NCBI RefSeq assembly: GCF_042242105.1
Contig: NC_092035.1
Coordinates: 5,414,977 to 5,478,976, forward strand
DNA length: 64,000 nucleotides
DNA from: Pempheris klunzingeri
Lineage: Eukaryota; Chordata; Actinopteri; Acropomatiformes; Pempheridae
Direction of reading: 5' to 3'
Positions 12,731 through 26,082 of this stretch are shown piece by piece. Each line of letters opens with the position of its first letter. Positions within the stretch are counted from its first letter, which is position 1. Under the pieces are notes generated by a model, which saw only the letters and a list, made by a program, of their open reading frames with translations, searched no databases and was not told the DNA's origin. The position numbers and the translations under genes are program-made.

Positions 12731-13080
12731 ACAAAAGCGTGTGTGAATCAAGACGGCCTGCGATGAGAGAGACCGATGGAGGGGGGAAACCGCTGCATCC
12801 TGTGTTGCCGAGTGTTCTGATGTCGCCTAATTGAAGCTTTGTAACGCAGATTGGGGCAGACGAGGTTCAAAGGCGGACGACGGTCCGGGCGACAACACAC
12901 GGCTCTGCGCCTTTGATGTGCCCTACTTCTTCTGCACATGCAGCTTTGATACAAGAGGTCAGCGTGGCTGCTCGAGAGGGCTTACCGGACACGACAACAG
13001 GCCTCTGGGATAAGGAGCAGCCAGGTCACAACAGGAAGAAGAGCAAGAGCCGGACACTGGAGCGCTGAAGAGGCAGAGAT
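12731..13080. promoter_or_regulatory. GC-richer patch with clustered TCF/LEF-type motifs
   Basis: Within about 120 bp there are TTCAAAG (12,866-12,872), CTTTGATG (12,911-12,918) and CTTTGAT (12,944-12,950), plus a looser CTTTGTA near 12,837. All resemble the TCF/LEF consensus. CpG content is above that of the flanks. No exon structure is visible. A Wnt-responsive enhancer is possible; chance occurrence is not excluded. Confidence 0.25.
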
Positions 13081-14930
13081 TCATATTCATGCAAAGATCA
13101 CACAACCTGACACACGTACAGTAGCTGTGGAGACAATAGAGCGCTTTCAGATGAATTAACCTCGTCTTCTGGCCGACATGTCTGCTCTGGCCGTTACACG
13201 ACTCTAAAAGACAGGCTTCAGACAGCTGGGGAGTTTAGGCCTTGTTCAACGGAGGAAAGGCGAGCACTGACTATTATTACTGATACAAATGAGAGGCAAT
13301 TTCATCAAACGTTGTTTAACTGTCAGTGGAACCTCCCGGAACAACCTGGACGTAGTTTTGGTTAAAGATATCCTGGGACCAAGTGGTTCAAGGAACACTG
13401 GCGAAAACAATTGACTAGATATGGTGACATCTTCAAATCACATTTGTATTCATATTAATAGTCTGAAATGTTGAGTGAAAAAACTATTACTATTGATTTG
13501 ATCTTGTTCCAACACTGATGAAAAGTCCTTATGGTGCTTTGTCTTTGAAATGGATGTTGTGGTTAGATTCTTTTCTCAGCTGCTGTTTCCAAGGTCAAGA
13601 ATGAACACTGAACCTCAGACTAATGGATACTATACTACTTCCATACATTTCTCTGTTTTGGGTACGGTAGCTCCAACTGCTATCCATTGCACATGGTTTG
13701 CCTTTCTTCACAGGAGCCTCTCCATCCAAATTCAAGGCACTATTGTTCATGTGTAACCTTTTCCTAAAGCATTCACAGGTGATCTGTATTGGCCCGAGCT
13801 GAGTGATGCCAGAGCAACCCATTGAGGGTAAGAAATTAAGACGCAGGAAGACGGATGTCCCCGGCGTTACGATTCCTTCTCCTCAGCCTCATAAATACTT
13901 TGGCAGAACTTTGTGCTTACAACGAGTGACACCCAGTCGAACGCTCCCTTTGGTTTAGTAGCAGAGCGCTAACAGCCCTTAACTCACCCTTCCAGCGTCT
14001 TTTCATGGCCAGTCCTTTTGTTCTCAACACAAAAGGAGAAGGACCTACACGGAGGGGCAGGGAGACATTTTGAATAACATGCCGATCAATAAAGACCATC
14101 TAGCACGGAGATAATGTTGGGAAATTTAGAGTGCGGGTCGTTGAAGTGTCATCGATAGTGGTCACAGTCAGAAAGGGTTCACGCAGTAGGTCATCATCTA
14201 CCAAGAGTGAGGGTGCTGTTATGTCAGGCCTCCAATACAAATGTTCTCTTTGATGGGGTTCAAAGCTCGGTAGGAACTTCAAGACGAGTGAATTGTCATT
14301 TAAGTGGAAGGTTGATGGTTTCAGTGTTGAATCACTGGTAGGAATTGGGTGGGAAATGCGAATACTGGAGCCTTGAGGAAGGTGCTTAACCCCTCCGATG
14401 CTCCTCTGAAGTCGCACTGGGAGCGGTACTGGGCGACCGACCTTCTTTGAGTACGTTTAGATAAATAGTAGTAGGAACGGATGATGCTGGAAATAAATGA
14501 AGTTTCCTGCTTTATTTTTATTAGGATTTATCACCTCTCATTACACAGAATATTGGTGACGTGTATGTCACTTGTTGTTATACAACTTTATTTTAATCAA
14601 AAGTAGGACTGAGTATCTGAAATATATCAAGTGACATTTAGTACTAAGGTCCTGATGCTGGCATTGAATGTCTGACCCTGTGCATAAGCTTACAGCAAAC
14701 CCAGAAGTTTATCATTTGAATTTGAAAGTATCCATGTTACATTTATCTAACGGTACTACATACCTCTCTTAGATTTAGCGACATGGAGCTACACAGGACC
14801 AAGCTGCGTTGACTTTGGCTTGTTTCATTTCAAAGCTCGCGCAGTTTTAGGGAAATCCGGAATATTCTCTGTCTCACTTATTCCAGGTGACAATAAAAAA
14901 AGATAAGACATGTCTTAAGCGGATGTGTTC
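13081..14930. other. Non-coding stretch, nothing firm
   Basis: No gene or clear repeat could be assigned. A minus-strand frame of about 105 codons (14,100-14,417, starting at GTG) matches no family I recognise, and its upstream part resembles low-copy fish repeat sequence. Confidence 0.45.
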
Positions 14931-14935
14931 CTGTT

Positions 14936-15280
14936 GTAAGAATCAGAATCAGATTTATTGTCATCATACAGCAAAGTACAATGAAATTCTATCTGGCCTC
15001 TCCCATATAACATTCCAACAAGACAATAAGAAGAATATAAAAATAGGAAAAAGAAATATATATATATATATATACCCACACAAGTAGCAAAAATAACAGT
15101 AACAGTATTTACAATATGTACAGAGCAGTGCAATGGCAGTATTTGAAAAAGTGAATATAGTGATTGTGCAAAGATAGTGCAGTATGTTAAGCTTGGCCTG
15201 TTTGTGCTTAGAGGCTGCCGAGGTAGAAGAATTGGATCAGTTCGGTGCACAGCTGGTTCCACAGCCTTCAAAGTTCTCAA
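14936..15280 (-). mobile_element. Retroelement 3'-tail fragment (LINE/SINE type)
   Basis: Read on the minus strand, the block ends in a tail with GACAATAAATCTGATTCTG at its 3' side (plus-strand side near 14,940-14,965). I recognise this as a very common 3' tail of non-LTR retroelements in teleost genomes. It holds a short (TA)n run at about 15,057-15,074. No reverse transcriptase remains. The exact family is not determinable by eye. Confidence 0.6.
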
Positions 15281-18200
15281 TAAAGATTCACCGCCGTAAT
15301 CCAGAGAATTTCACTGCTTTTGTTTCCACACATTTTAACTGATTATAACCCAAAATCCAGCAAAAGAGCATCATCGCCAGAAAACTGCAGCCTGAAAATA
15401 GAGTAGTCGTAGTTTTTAAAAGCCAAGTGACCTCTAAATAGAGCAGCACAGTCGCCAGACCAAAAAAGTAAGTCTTGTGGTTTTACTTCAGATCTAAAAG
15501 TCAGATCTCACTGTGGAGGCCTCATAGAGTGCCTGCTGAGGGCAAGGTCTGCTGAGTGTGGGGGATATCAGCATTATCGCCTGCTCCTTTCACTCTCCCC
15601 ATGATGAGCTGTGCTGCCGAGTGTGTTGTTGCCTAATTCCCTCTAACTACAGCCCTGTGTAATCACATACCCCAATTAACCACCTCGGCTCCCCGTTTCC
15701 TGCATCGTGCACGCCGCCCGTCTTCTCGCCACACCGCGTAATTAGCTTTCATCTGAAAATGAAAAGAAAGGAGCACCTCAGCAATTGTGCAGCCACTCTC
15801 TCTTTTCTCCCCGTCTCTACCCATCTCTCCAGCACTCTAACTCCTCATATCATAATGGCCTGCAATTTCAATCAGATGGATTTTTATCGCTGACACTAAG
15901 AAGAATTGGCCCTCATCCTAGTCCCTCCTCCCACCATCCCCAAACAAGCAACCCGCCTCATTTGATAGCTTATGCTCGTGAGACAGCTATCAAGGAGAGT
16001 CCTTACTGTGACTGGGAGGTCTTAGTTTGATATTTACAAAAGAATTTAATTCCATTTTGTGGATGTGCGCGGCGTAATGGAAGGATCAGGTCCGACGTGT
16101 TCCAACAAGGTGTAGTACTAATTAATTTACATCAACTTAAATGGGATTGACAAATTAATTCCATCGGTCATGTTGATATTTTTGTCATGTTGTTGGTCGG
16201 ATCCTTTGTAAGATTTAATGTGTCGTAAAGTTCCTCAGTGAGATAACGCAGCACTGTGAGTATGAGGAGTCTTCACTCTGATCCACTATGTGACAGACCC
16301 AACATAAAGAAAGTTTAGATTATTTAGATGCATATGAAAATGATTATAGATCAGGCATAGCATCCATACTGATGAACAGGAACTCAATGAACTTACATTA
16401 TTATTATTATCATTATGGTTGATATTATGGTTAAGGGGAAACGGCCATTACACTAATTGGAAATTTCACTGTTTTAAAGATGGAAAACATCCTTTTCACA
16501 TTCCATGCAGGGACACACAGGCTATTATCTTCACCTGAAGAGCTCAAAAGACATTTGCACCTTTAGCTTTGTCTGGATTTGTTATAGGAAACTGTCCTGA
16601 GCTCTACGAAAGTGAAGCTGTGGTGTATTATTGTACTCAACAAAATGTGTCACCGTTTCTATCGCCTGACTGAATCAGCTAGAACCACTGCAAGAAAGCT
16701 TCTCTTAAATCCATCAATAGCTGCACCTCAACCGGAGTGAATCAGTGAAGAAGACATTGTTTCCTGCTCAGCTCCCTCCTTGTGACCAAACTCCATTCGC
16801 TTTCAGGTCAGTTCAATGTTGTTTTGTGCCTTTGAAATCACAACAGTACGAATCACCAAGCCTTTGTTGGGGTTTCCACACCATCATCATCATCATCTTT
16901 AGGTCTGATAAGTGCTTGCAGACGGGAGAAAAAGTTTGTCGATTACTAAGACGCTTTTCCCCTCACCGTTAGCGAGAGACTTCCCTGCAGATGAAAAGAG
17001 AGATGATATCATTAAGAAGGTATCAGCGGCGTGAATGCTCCTCACAGGTACGGTGGTAATTTGACACGAATACCACTCTTCGGTGTCACCAGGAACAGTT
17101 CCAGCCGGGTGCATCATTGTTCAGTCATACCAGTGAGCAGCCTGTTAATGATACAGCCCTGACATTTAACATCTAATAAGGTGTTCACCTGGATCTCTAT
17201 CGGAGGCGATTTGCAGGTGGAACGAACCGGAGACCTTTTAGTCCTAAAACACAGCTACGACTGTCTGAATTCCTGGTTCTTGCTGCTCTTCACCTTGCCT
17301 CGTTCTCTCCGTCTCTTTACCCCACCACCACCCCCTCCTTTGCCTCTCAGCCTGTTTGTTCCCTTATCTCTCCTTGTCCTGAACGAATCGATGAGGCGCT
17401 CGTTAGCTCAGGGATGCTCATCGGCGAGCGCTTGCTTGGAGAAGAGATCGGCCTAGAAGAGGAAAAAAACGTGTGGACGGGGCAAACAGAGGCATTCTGT
17501 GCATCCAGCAGCCCTGCATGGACAAACATCTGGGAGATCTATACCTCATGCAGGTCTACCTACTGCCAAATTAGCTTGGTTTTTTAGCCCAATTAGATCA
17601 ATTAATGCTCAAACCTTAAATTGCAGACTTCATCACCAGTTTTTATGTTTGAGGCCTTAAAACCAAAGTTATTTAATTTCTTCCTGAGGGGTCAAGGCAA
17701 TCTATCTGGAAGTTTCACAAAAAAAAGTCAGGAGATCTAGTAAAGTCTGTAGGCTTCACCCTCTGAATGTCTGCTTCATTAAATGGAAATACAGCCCATA
17801 GTTCCGTGTGAGACCATATGTGAGCAGTGCGTTTGTGGCGTCTCTTCGAGTGTTAACTTCACGCTAAAAAAAGGTGGCTGCACTGATTGATTTCATGAAA
17901 TGTGACAAAATCTATGTGTTTTTCCACTCACTTGCCATTTCACACAGGTGGAGCGGGCTCGCAGGCTTTTAAACTAAATCTCGCTTCATCAATGGGGGTG
18001 GTGGTGGGGGGTGGGGGCAAAGACGCGAGAGCATGAATATGTACTGGAAAGTCGAGGGCAAGAAAGTGTTCTTATACTATAATAATGTTTCCATTTGGGT
18101 AGATGCTGTAATAACACCCGCAAACTTTGTGCAAGATGCTGGACGGATCTGTGCAGCAGCAGCAGCTCTCGAGAGCAGACATGGACAGATGGACGCGAGT

Positions 18201-18835
18201 GTGCAAATAACAAACCGCACTGCTTCTGATGTCGTTACTTTCTTCCCAGAATGAAAAACAAATGCAGGTAAACATGTTTATGCAATTGACACGCACTTTC
18301 AGTTTCAATAGATTGCGTTTGTCAAGCAAAGCGTTCATTTTCATCAGTGCTTCTCTCCTGTCATAATTTACACAGTGGCTTAATATATCTTGTGTACAGT
18401 ACAAAAAAAAAAAAGATGGAAAATGGAGACAAATCTATTACGAGGTGTGTGTGTAGGAGGGCTGATCTCATGTCGTTTGCCTTTGATATCATTCAATCAG
18501 CACCGAGTAAGTGGGCTGCACATGTAAAGCAGGGCTTTCTTCCCCTCTTATCTCAAGTCTGTCCAAATGTGACATTTTTTAGGCATTTAGAGGGACAGAA
18601 CGGCTGATCGCCTTGTGCATCTTACCGATGCTCATCTCCCTGTGAACGCTTTTGAGCACAGTGTCTTATTGAATCCTTGCTCTGCATGGCGTCTTCTCCA
18701 GCTCTCACCTTTGTGTACCACAAACAAGATTACAAGAAGTGGGAGTGATTTAAGATTAGCACTCCTACCTACATTTGGTGAATACTGACCTCAGTGTGTA
18801 CACGGAGGAAGGGATCCAAATGGCTGTGAAAGGCA
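15281..18835. other. Gene-poor non-coding stretch
   Basis: No coding exon is supported. Patches at 15,520-15,760 and 16,050-16,200 have enhancer-like texture (TAAT cores, no repeats). A (CAT)n run lies near 16,880-16,900 and a short A-run near 18,402-18,413. Confidence 0.45.
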
Positions 18836-18839
18836 AACA

Positions 18840-19140
18840 CGCACATGGCCAAAAGTATGTGGACACCAAACCATTTTTGACTGCTGAGCATCTCCTTCCA
18901 AACCCACGAGCATTTATATGCTTCTTTAACAGCCCCCACTTTTTTGTGAAGGCTTTCCACAAGATTTCTGAACCTGGCTGGCTCCCATTCACCCATGAGA
19001 GCAGAAGAGACGTCCAACGCTGAAGTGGCGACAAGTCCATCCCGAAGCTGTTGGACGGGGTTGATGTGAGGGCTCTATGCAGTCATTCCACACCAGTTTC
19101 TGAAAACTATTTCTGTATGGACCTGCACATTTGAAATTCA
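18840..19140 (-). mobile_element. Decayed Tc1-like transposon end with transposase C-terminus
   Basis: The plus strand starts with the inverted-repeat-like sequence ATGGCCAAAAGTATGTGGAC. The minus strand encodes a degenerate transposase C-terminus: an HINPVQQL segment that corresponds to the family's DLNPIE motif, then a recognisable LVESLHKKVGAV stretch, with stops. This is the 3' end of a Tc1-like element common in fish, of a different family from the one at 32,350. Only the transposase C-terminal side and one terminus are visible. Confidence 0.7.
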
Positions 19141-20255
19141 GTGTTGATAGAAATTGTTTTATTGGTGTTCAGATTCATCCGTGAAGTTTCCATGAAGTTG
19201 TATTTTGTTGGGGATCTTACTCTGCCTTGTCTGGGCCTGCAGCCAGCAGCGTGGCAAGTAGAAGACCCTCAAATCAACACTGCATTGGCATCAGAGTGAC
19301 GGCGACCCTTCTTGCCTCTGAGGTTTGCATACAGAGGAAAGGCTTATCCTCTTAATAAATAAATCAGGAACCTAAAATCACAGGGACACAGGCGGGATCG
19401 TTGCTGCACTGCTCTGCACTCCCCTCCTCTCCGTCAGAGAGGGATTATCCCTTTCACTTAGTGCGCACGCCGCTAATTTCTCTTGCCAGGTTCAACTCCC
19501 AGAATGCACCAGGGAGATTGGCTGTCTCTGCTTCTTTTCTTTCCCCTCTCTCCTTGTTGCCAGTCTCTCTCTCGCTCCTTCACTCTCTCCTCCCCTCCGT
19601 ACCTGGCTCCCTGACTTGTTTTATCTCTCTGCTGGTGGGAACACAAACCCCACTGTTTCTTTCTCCTCATCCTCTTCTTTGATGATGTTTTATGAATTCG
19701 CTTGGCAGGCTACAGAACCTCATTCCTGGGACTCAAGGCTGCACGCGTGTGCCTAAAAACAAGATTAAGGTGCATACCTCTTGTAAAACAGGTGTTATCA
19801 GCGTCCAACGGTTTGAATTTTCATTTTTCTTACCTGATGCAATCCTCATTTTGGGCCTGACAAGACAGTGGATGCTGGTATTTAGCACCAATGAGACTAA
19901 GCAGGGGGTTTTGTTCACAGAAAGATTTATTCATCTTACTCCTCTCATGATAAGTCAGCCAGTATAAGGCAAGCAAAAAGCCCAGCAATTCCTTTTTAGG
20001 GGTGCGTCAGCTGCAGAAGTCCGATTTTCTCCAACTTGCTTAATGCACCTCTGCTTTTGTTTTATTCTAAAGGGAACATTTTGATTAAATACTTGCACCA
20101 CCATAGTCGATTAACATAATTAACATAAAAAAACATTTTTTCCTTGGGCATGTACAAAAAGTCAAATTGCATTCTCCTGACAATAAAACGTGTGTCATTC
20201 ACAGTGAGGCTGCAGGTGCTTACAGTTTTGACACACTGTCTTCTTCACTGCATAT

Positions 20256-20455
20256 CAGAAGGTAATATTGTACTTTACTCCACTAGAGTTATTAAATGGG
20301 TATACTATAATTACTAGGTCAACTTGTGTATGTATAATGCATCGACAGTTTGATAAAGTAGACTATAAAGCTCCGTCTCTACCAGCTAAAATGTAACAAA
20401 TATAGCACTTGCAGGACTTGTTTTCTACATTTACCTCGATACTTTTAACTTTTAC
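20256..20455. repeat. Teleost interspersed repeat (GTACTTTACTCCACTA family)
   Basis: It begins with TTGTACTTTACTCCACTA and contains GCAGGACTTG near its end. This pattern belongs to an abundant teleost repeat whose opposite strand starts GTGGAGGAAGTA; a second copy in that orientation is at 35,336-35,563. The copy is quite diverged. The class is probably a non-autonomous DNA transposon, but I am not certain. Confidence 0.55.
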
Positions 20456-20595
20456 CAGCTTAGCATAGCATAAAGACCAGAAATGGGGACACAGCTGTGG
20501 ACACAGCTGGACACGGTGACAAAAATCACACCAGCACCTGTTAAAAGCTCACTCATTAACTCAGCATTTCATTTATTTTATCTGTAAAAAAAAAC
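20456..20595. repeat. Teleost interspersed repeat (TTAGCATAAAGAC family), partial
   Basis: The segment AGCATAGCATAAAGACCAGAAATGG...ACAGCTG...CAGCACCTGTTAAAAGCTCACTCATTAAC matches the 3' half of a repeat I recognise as common in fish. A fuller copy of the same family is at 52,378-52,600. Class uncertain. Confidence 0.5.
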
Positions 20596-23500
20596 GCAGT
20601 CTGCCTGCGAAGCAAAGTGTTTGAAGCTGATGTTTCTGATCAAACTCGTGCACTTTTAATGAAGTAGCGCTTCAAATGAAGAGCATTTACTCGCAAAGGG
20701 AGTGTGTTGTTTTGATATTTGTACTCGAGGACATAATCAGAATATTTTAACCATCGGTGAAGGTGTGTGAGGTCAAGAAGTGGTGTGTGTGCACTGAAGG
20801 CAACACACTCATTCTAATGGAGAAAAGTTAGAGGGACACCGATCGCCTCCGACCTAACTAAATATTCCACCGCATGCCCCATCAACCCCAGGGCACTATG
20901 GGAAATTACATTACAGTGCATGAAGCCAGGCGGGCACCATATATCCGACCCCTGCCACAGGTAGACCTCTCAGTCGGTGTGTGCATGAGTGCATACAGGA
21001 GTCAGACGGCTGATTTGGTCTCCTACTGTATATCCTCTGACATGGAGAGCTAATCACTGTGTGCTCACGCCACCAACTTTTTTTCTTTTCCTCACCTTTC
21101 AGATGTATGTATTTGTATCCTCTGTGAATGTGCCCAGCTCAGTCTCTCACCTCCAGCTAATTCTCACACCCCGCTGATTAATTCCACGGTGCAGCACATT
21201 GGGCTACAAATCGCATAAGCCAAAGAATATACGGTTGGTATCATTGTCTTCATGCACGCTCAGCAGGTTTTGTTCGAAAGCAAACTGCAAGGGTGAGTGC
21301 AGACAGCCCCAGATGGCACTATGGGAATCTTTGTCTTTATTTTGTGGAATTACTTTATTTGTAATCAGGGCTGTTGTTACGATGGAAGACAGCGAAGTGT
21401 TTAGCACCATTCAAATGCTCTAATCCACAAATCCTTTAAAATAGTATGATTTAGCAGCTAACTAAATAATTCATCTTAATAAACATTACGAGACTTTTTG
21501 TATCCAATCACTGTTTGGAAGGAAAGTGACCTCGTGACCTCAGTGTTTCTAAAATCCAGACATCTGGACTCGGAACATTTGATGTCTAAAGTGACACCAG
21601 GGAATCAAATGTAACAGTGAATGTATTGATGCAGTTTCTGGCCACTTCCTCTCAGCGTCACCCACGGCTGGCCTGGCTTTTATTCCCCCCTACCCTCCTC
21701 TTCTAGAAGCATCCTCCCCCCGACCCCTCCTTTCTCTCCCTCTTTGTAAACCTCGGTACGTGAACGCAGCAGGCATCACAAGTGTTGCCGCCGCCGCCGT
21801 TATCCCGTCTCCCTGGCTCACCGTGGCGGCTTCTGCTGCTGCTGCTGAGCTGTTTGTTTAGGAATCTGGGCCCGAAAATTGTATTCCATCGACCATGCTC
21901 GCTATCAACACACAATTATCTGGGTTAATCATGTGGAACTGTGGCAAATTCACCTGGGGCTCAGGAACTAATGACATTCGCGTCTGGCCCTGCTTTAGTG
22001 AAATGGCCCCAGCACCTGCAGCAGGAACACGGAGATTGCCAAAGAAAATTTGGTCTCATTTCATCCTCCTCGACGCCTCCCCCCCCACCCCCGCCCATGC
22101 AACCCCTCCCCCTCACCCACTTCCTCCCTTCCCAGCCACCACCACCACCCTTCCCCCCCTCTATCCAATCTCTGTCTCTCTTCCCATTTCGCCATTAAAT
22201 TTGTAAATAATTTTTTGTTTTTTTGCTTTCTGTTGCACCTTCTCCTGGCGAAAGAAAGAGGGGACGACCTCAGTCGCACCCAATCACGACGTCGGTCTTC
22301 GCGCCTCTTGTATAATCACTACATTCCCAGCTTTGCTACCTGTGTAACACCTGAACAGCAGACTGTGGAAAGTGAGGTGGTGATACAGGAGACGAAGATG
22401 ATATCTCGAATTGTGACTTTGGTTCCGGACAGACAGCGACTTGTCTTCTCGCTGTATAATTAAGAAAGGGATTGAGTGCAGTCAGCAGGGTGTTGATGCT
22501 CTTTCTCCATCACGCTTTCTCTCCCTTGCTCTCTTTGTCTTTCTCTCTATCAGACACACTCAATCATACACACCACAGAGTCATTTCCACCAACTTAGAG
22601 GAAGTAGAAGAACTCAGTGCTCATAATTATACATCAATACAAACATATGTTTCCCAATCACAGATGCCATCCATGTGTGAAATGGGTGTCACACCGTTGG
22701 AGGTCTCATTATTTGTGAAGCGTGTGCGCGCGTGCCTCAACACTTTGGCGACCACCCACACCGGTCACAGTGACTATGTAATAAACCTCCTCTGCTGATA
22801 ATCTCAAGCTGGGCTTTTGCATGCCGAGCGTACATCGGATTCTATTTCCAACCGCCCTCGTCTGATAGGAGGTGTGAAACAAATCCTCTCTACCTTGGGG
22901 AATGCGTCGGTCAACGTGGATGGACTCATCATTCCAGCGGACAGCAGTAGATGAGCCGTTCATCTGGTTTGTTTCTTTTTCACACCTTGCATGCTCATCA
23001 AGCTGCCTCGCTGCACTTTGATTCTTCGACTGCTTAAAGAGTCCTGACTCAAACGCCGACTGCTGCGTGTCCACTCTTGCTTCTGGACTTAGTCGTTGCC
23101 ATTTTCGAAGACACACTGGGATGCCAACACTTAACTTGCTGAAGGCTTTAATCACCTTTTTTAAAAAAAATAAAAAATTGCATAGCCAAAGATTTTTATC
23201 TAATAATGTACTCCGCAGTAAACTCCCGAGGTGATATGGACACTCCAGTGGCCCTGCATTACCACGTTTTGTGAGTTCCATATAAAGTTAATGGAAAGCC
23301 ATGAGTGGATGAGATTTCAGCCCCAGGGGCGGTTTGAGCTGAGGTGACGAACTGACCGCACAAGTGCTTCAGCTTCTGAAGAAGAATTTGTTCTTGTGCA
23401 CGGGCTGTATTGTGCTTCATAAAAGTACACAAAAGAGGAAAAAGGAGACAATGTCAGAAAGACGTGGAGTAGTCTGATGAGTTCTGAGGTCAAACAGAGG

Positions 23501-25795
23501 CCGAGCTGCCACACAGACACACAGACACGCAGACACACTCATGGCCTGGCTTAGCTTACAGCTTACGCCAGGGCAGGTGGCACATTGGATGACTTGGAAT
23601 GAACAAACCCAGATTGCACAAAAGGGCAGACAAATTTGACAGAAAATTAAGCCAAATTCGTGCAAAGAAAGCAGAACGAATTTTCTGCTTGTCTCAGTTG
23701 CCTTTAGTCTTGAGGATTTGTCGTGTAAAAAGGCGCCCTATGTGAAAATCTAGTATTAAAGTCAATTTGTTTAATTTATTCTGTGCTTGATAACCATCAA
23801 CAAATGCATACTGAAATAAAACGAATAACCTGATATGATAATTAAACCGCAGACTGAGAGCCATGTGTGGAAGACCTGAGACTGGAGTTTGGCTGCACGG
23901 TGACTTCATCTTTAAGCAACTTATTGTCATTTGGAGCCACCAAGCTATGGGCTCAGCATTGAGCTTTAAATACCCCTGCCTGCACTTGACGCACATAAAC
24001 GTTTGCAAAGCAGACGTATTTCTGTGTACAGAAATATATCCAAGGCCACGATCGTGGGGCTAATTGAAAAATGTTCACCAAAAATAATCAAATTTAAAGC
24101 TTAAGAATGCACATGAGCCCACATAAGCAGCAGGGCGCACACACACACACACACACAAACACACGGAGCTCGTCTTGTTGCTCTGGAGTCCGTGACATGG
24201 TTTAACAGTCTCATAGGATCCATAAAACGCCCCCGAAGGCTTCGTATAATCTCTCCTTTTTTCCTGCTTAATAGGAGATAATACAAGTGCGCACCCTGAT
24301 GAATCAATATGCAACAGCAGCTTTAGTTTGATAATTAATACCAGTGTCGGAAATAGATTTGTGATTTGGCAGGGCAGGTCTGATATGACTCTGGTCTCTC
24401 TTCCTCTCTCGACAGCCAAAGTCCCCGTTCCACTCTTGTATCCACATCCCATTGAACTAATCTCATTCATTTTATTTTATTTTTTATTTTTTTTCAATAG
24501 CGCTAATTCTTTGACTAAAGCCTGTTATCTCATTAAAGGCCCCGCGATGGGATTCGATGGCATCCTGACATCTGTATTCATTCCCCTCGAAATTAGTCCT
24601 GACACAAATTTAATGAAAAAACACTCAGAACAGTGGAGATTAGACGTCATGCCAAGTGTCACAGAAGGGAGGGGGAAAAAAAAAAATCATCTATTTAGTT
24701 TTGGTTACATTTTTGGAAGGATGGATTAGCACTGTTCCTTTGGCAGCAGTAAGTCACTGCTTTTTGACTGCAGAGTTCTGTTACTCGCTTGTTTTGAGTC
24801 TTTCACACTCAATCCGTAAGTCGGATTGAGATATTGAGGAGTGCACCGACTCTCCTAATGGTGCTTTAAGGGCAACGCTTGAGTAATTCAATATCAAATG
24901 CTCTTAAGGTAGGAAAATGGTGAGGCGAGACAAAGAGGAGCACCCCTGGCCCTCGGAAGATAAACCCACAAACCCGACAAACTGGGGGTGCAGAGGAGGT
25001 GGATCCCCTCTTCGATCGGTAACCACCTAACTTCCCAGCCCGCCCCTCGCCTCCTCCTCATCTCCCGCTCCTCCCTTCTTCACCACCAGTCCCCCCCCCC
25101 CCCCTCCTGCACCATCACCCTCGTCAAAAGCCTGTGTCGGTTGCGGCACTGATAATTCCCTCTGTTTGAAAAAAAAAAGAGATGAAAGCGTTCATGGATG
25201 AAAGAAACTTGGATTTAATCTTTCTCGCCGTCTTTCTCGCTCCCTCTTCCAGTACACGGTGTTGATCGTTTTCTTTGGGAAAGGGGAGAAAGAAAAAGGA
25301 GGAAATTGATGGGAATGAGGGGAGAAACTAGAAACAAGGGTAAGCCCATTTAGAGCCACAAGGCCCTGGTGGAGCAAGGTTGTGGACTAGTTCAATAGAA
25401 TCAGTTTACCCACCCCAACGTACACACAGTGACCTGATGGAAGAGCGGGCCGGAGAGGAGAGGGGCACAAGATAAAGAAAAGCCATCTTTTCCTCCTGTG
25501 CCTCATTTGGCCCTCACCACGATAAGACCTTCAGCTCTCAGGTATCTGTAGCCACGAGGTAAGGGGTCTGTCATAAGGCAGAGATAGAGACACTGCAGAA
25601 CGGGCTGTGGGGAGCTGAGAGGCACCGTTATAGAGGGATATTCACTCATCAGATGAAATAAGACAAAGAATTAAGCGCTCGGGGCATGATGGGTCGAAGA
25701 TCCCCTCAGAACCAGATGCCCAAAGTTGCTACTTTTACATATGCTCCATGTCCACCATCCCCAACAAGCATTTTCAACACACGTGGTATGTAAGA
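20596..25795. other. Gene-poor stretch with C-rich tracts
   Basis: No gene is supported. A strongly C-rich tract lies at 22,078-22,175 (G-rich on the minus strand), a C16 run near 25,089-25,104, a (CA)n run at 24,139-24,157 and A/T runs near 24,478-24,495 and 24,674-24,685. The block 24,320-24,650 has enhancer-like texture. A 190-codon minus-strand frame at 22,709-23,281 passes through an A/T run and matches no family. Confidence 0.45.
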
Positions 25796-25799
25796 ACAG

Positions 25800-26082
25800 T
25801 TTTCATACAGTTTTCCACCGTCTCTGTTGTTATTGAGCTCCAAATAGTTCCCAGCTGTTCCCACAGACTTGCTTTGGATTAAATTTGTGTGCGATCTATT
25901 TTTTAATTCAATAAATCCCAGATCTGTTCGATAGGATCAGTCCATCAGTTCCACTACTCCAGATTCCTTTTACATCACTTCAAATACATCATTTTGGTTA
26001 AAGAGTTCACACATACTGGTTACAGAACCATTACAGAAATTAAACTGGGTGGTGGTCTAATAAATTTGTTAAGCACTGTATG
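25800..26082 (-). mobile_element. Decayed, internally deleted Tc1-like element
   Basis: The right end carries TGGTCTAATAAATTTGTTAA followed by GCACTGTA, which read in reverse is a known fish Tc1-like terminus beginning CAGTGCTTAACAAATTTATT. Reading the minus strand inward, a corrupted transposase C-terminus appears (IWDLLN, IDRT-like and NPKQ blocks) interrupted by stops. The N-terminal half is missing. Confidence 0.55.

Noticed and set aside
14100-14417. Minus-strand 105-codon frame
   Set aside because: Starts at GTG, no family resemblance, upstream portion looks repeat-derived; not enough to call a gene.
22709-23281. 190-codon minus-strand open frame, the longest outside known genes
   Set aside because: Includes an A/T homopolymer-derived Phe/Leu/Lys segment, no recognisable domain, and lies in the desert; length is compatible with chance in 64 kb.
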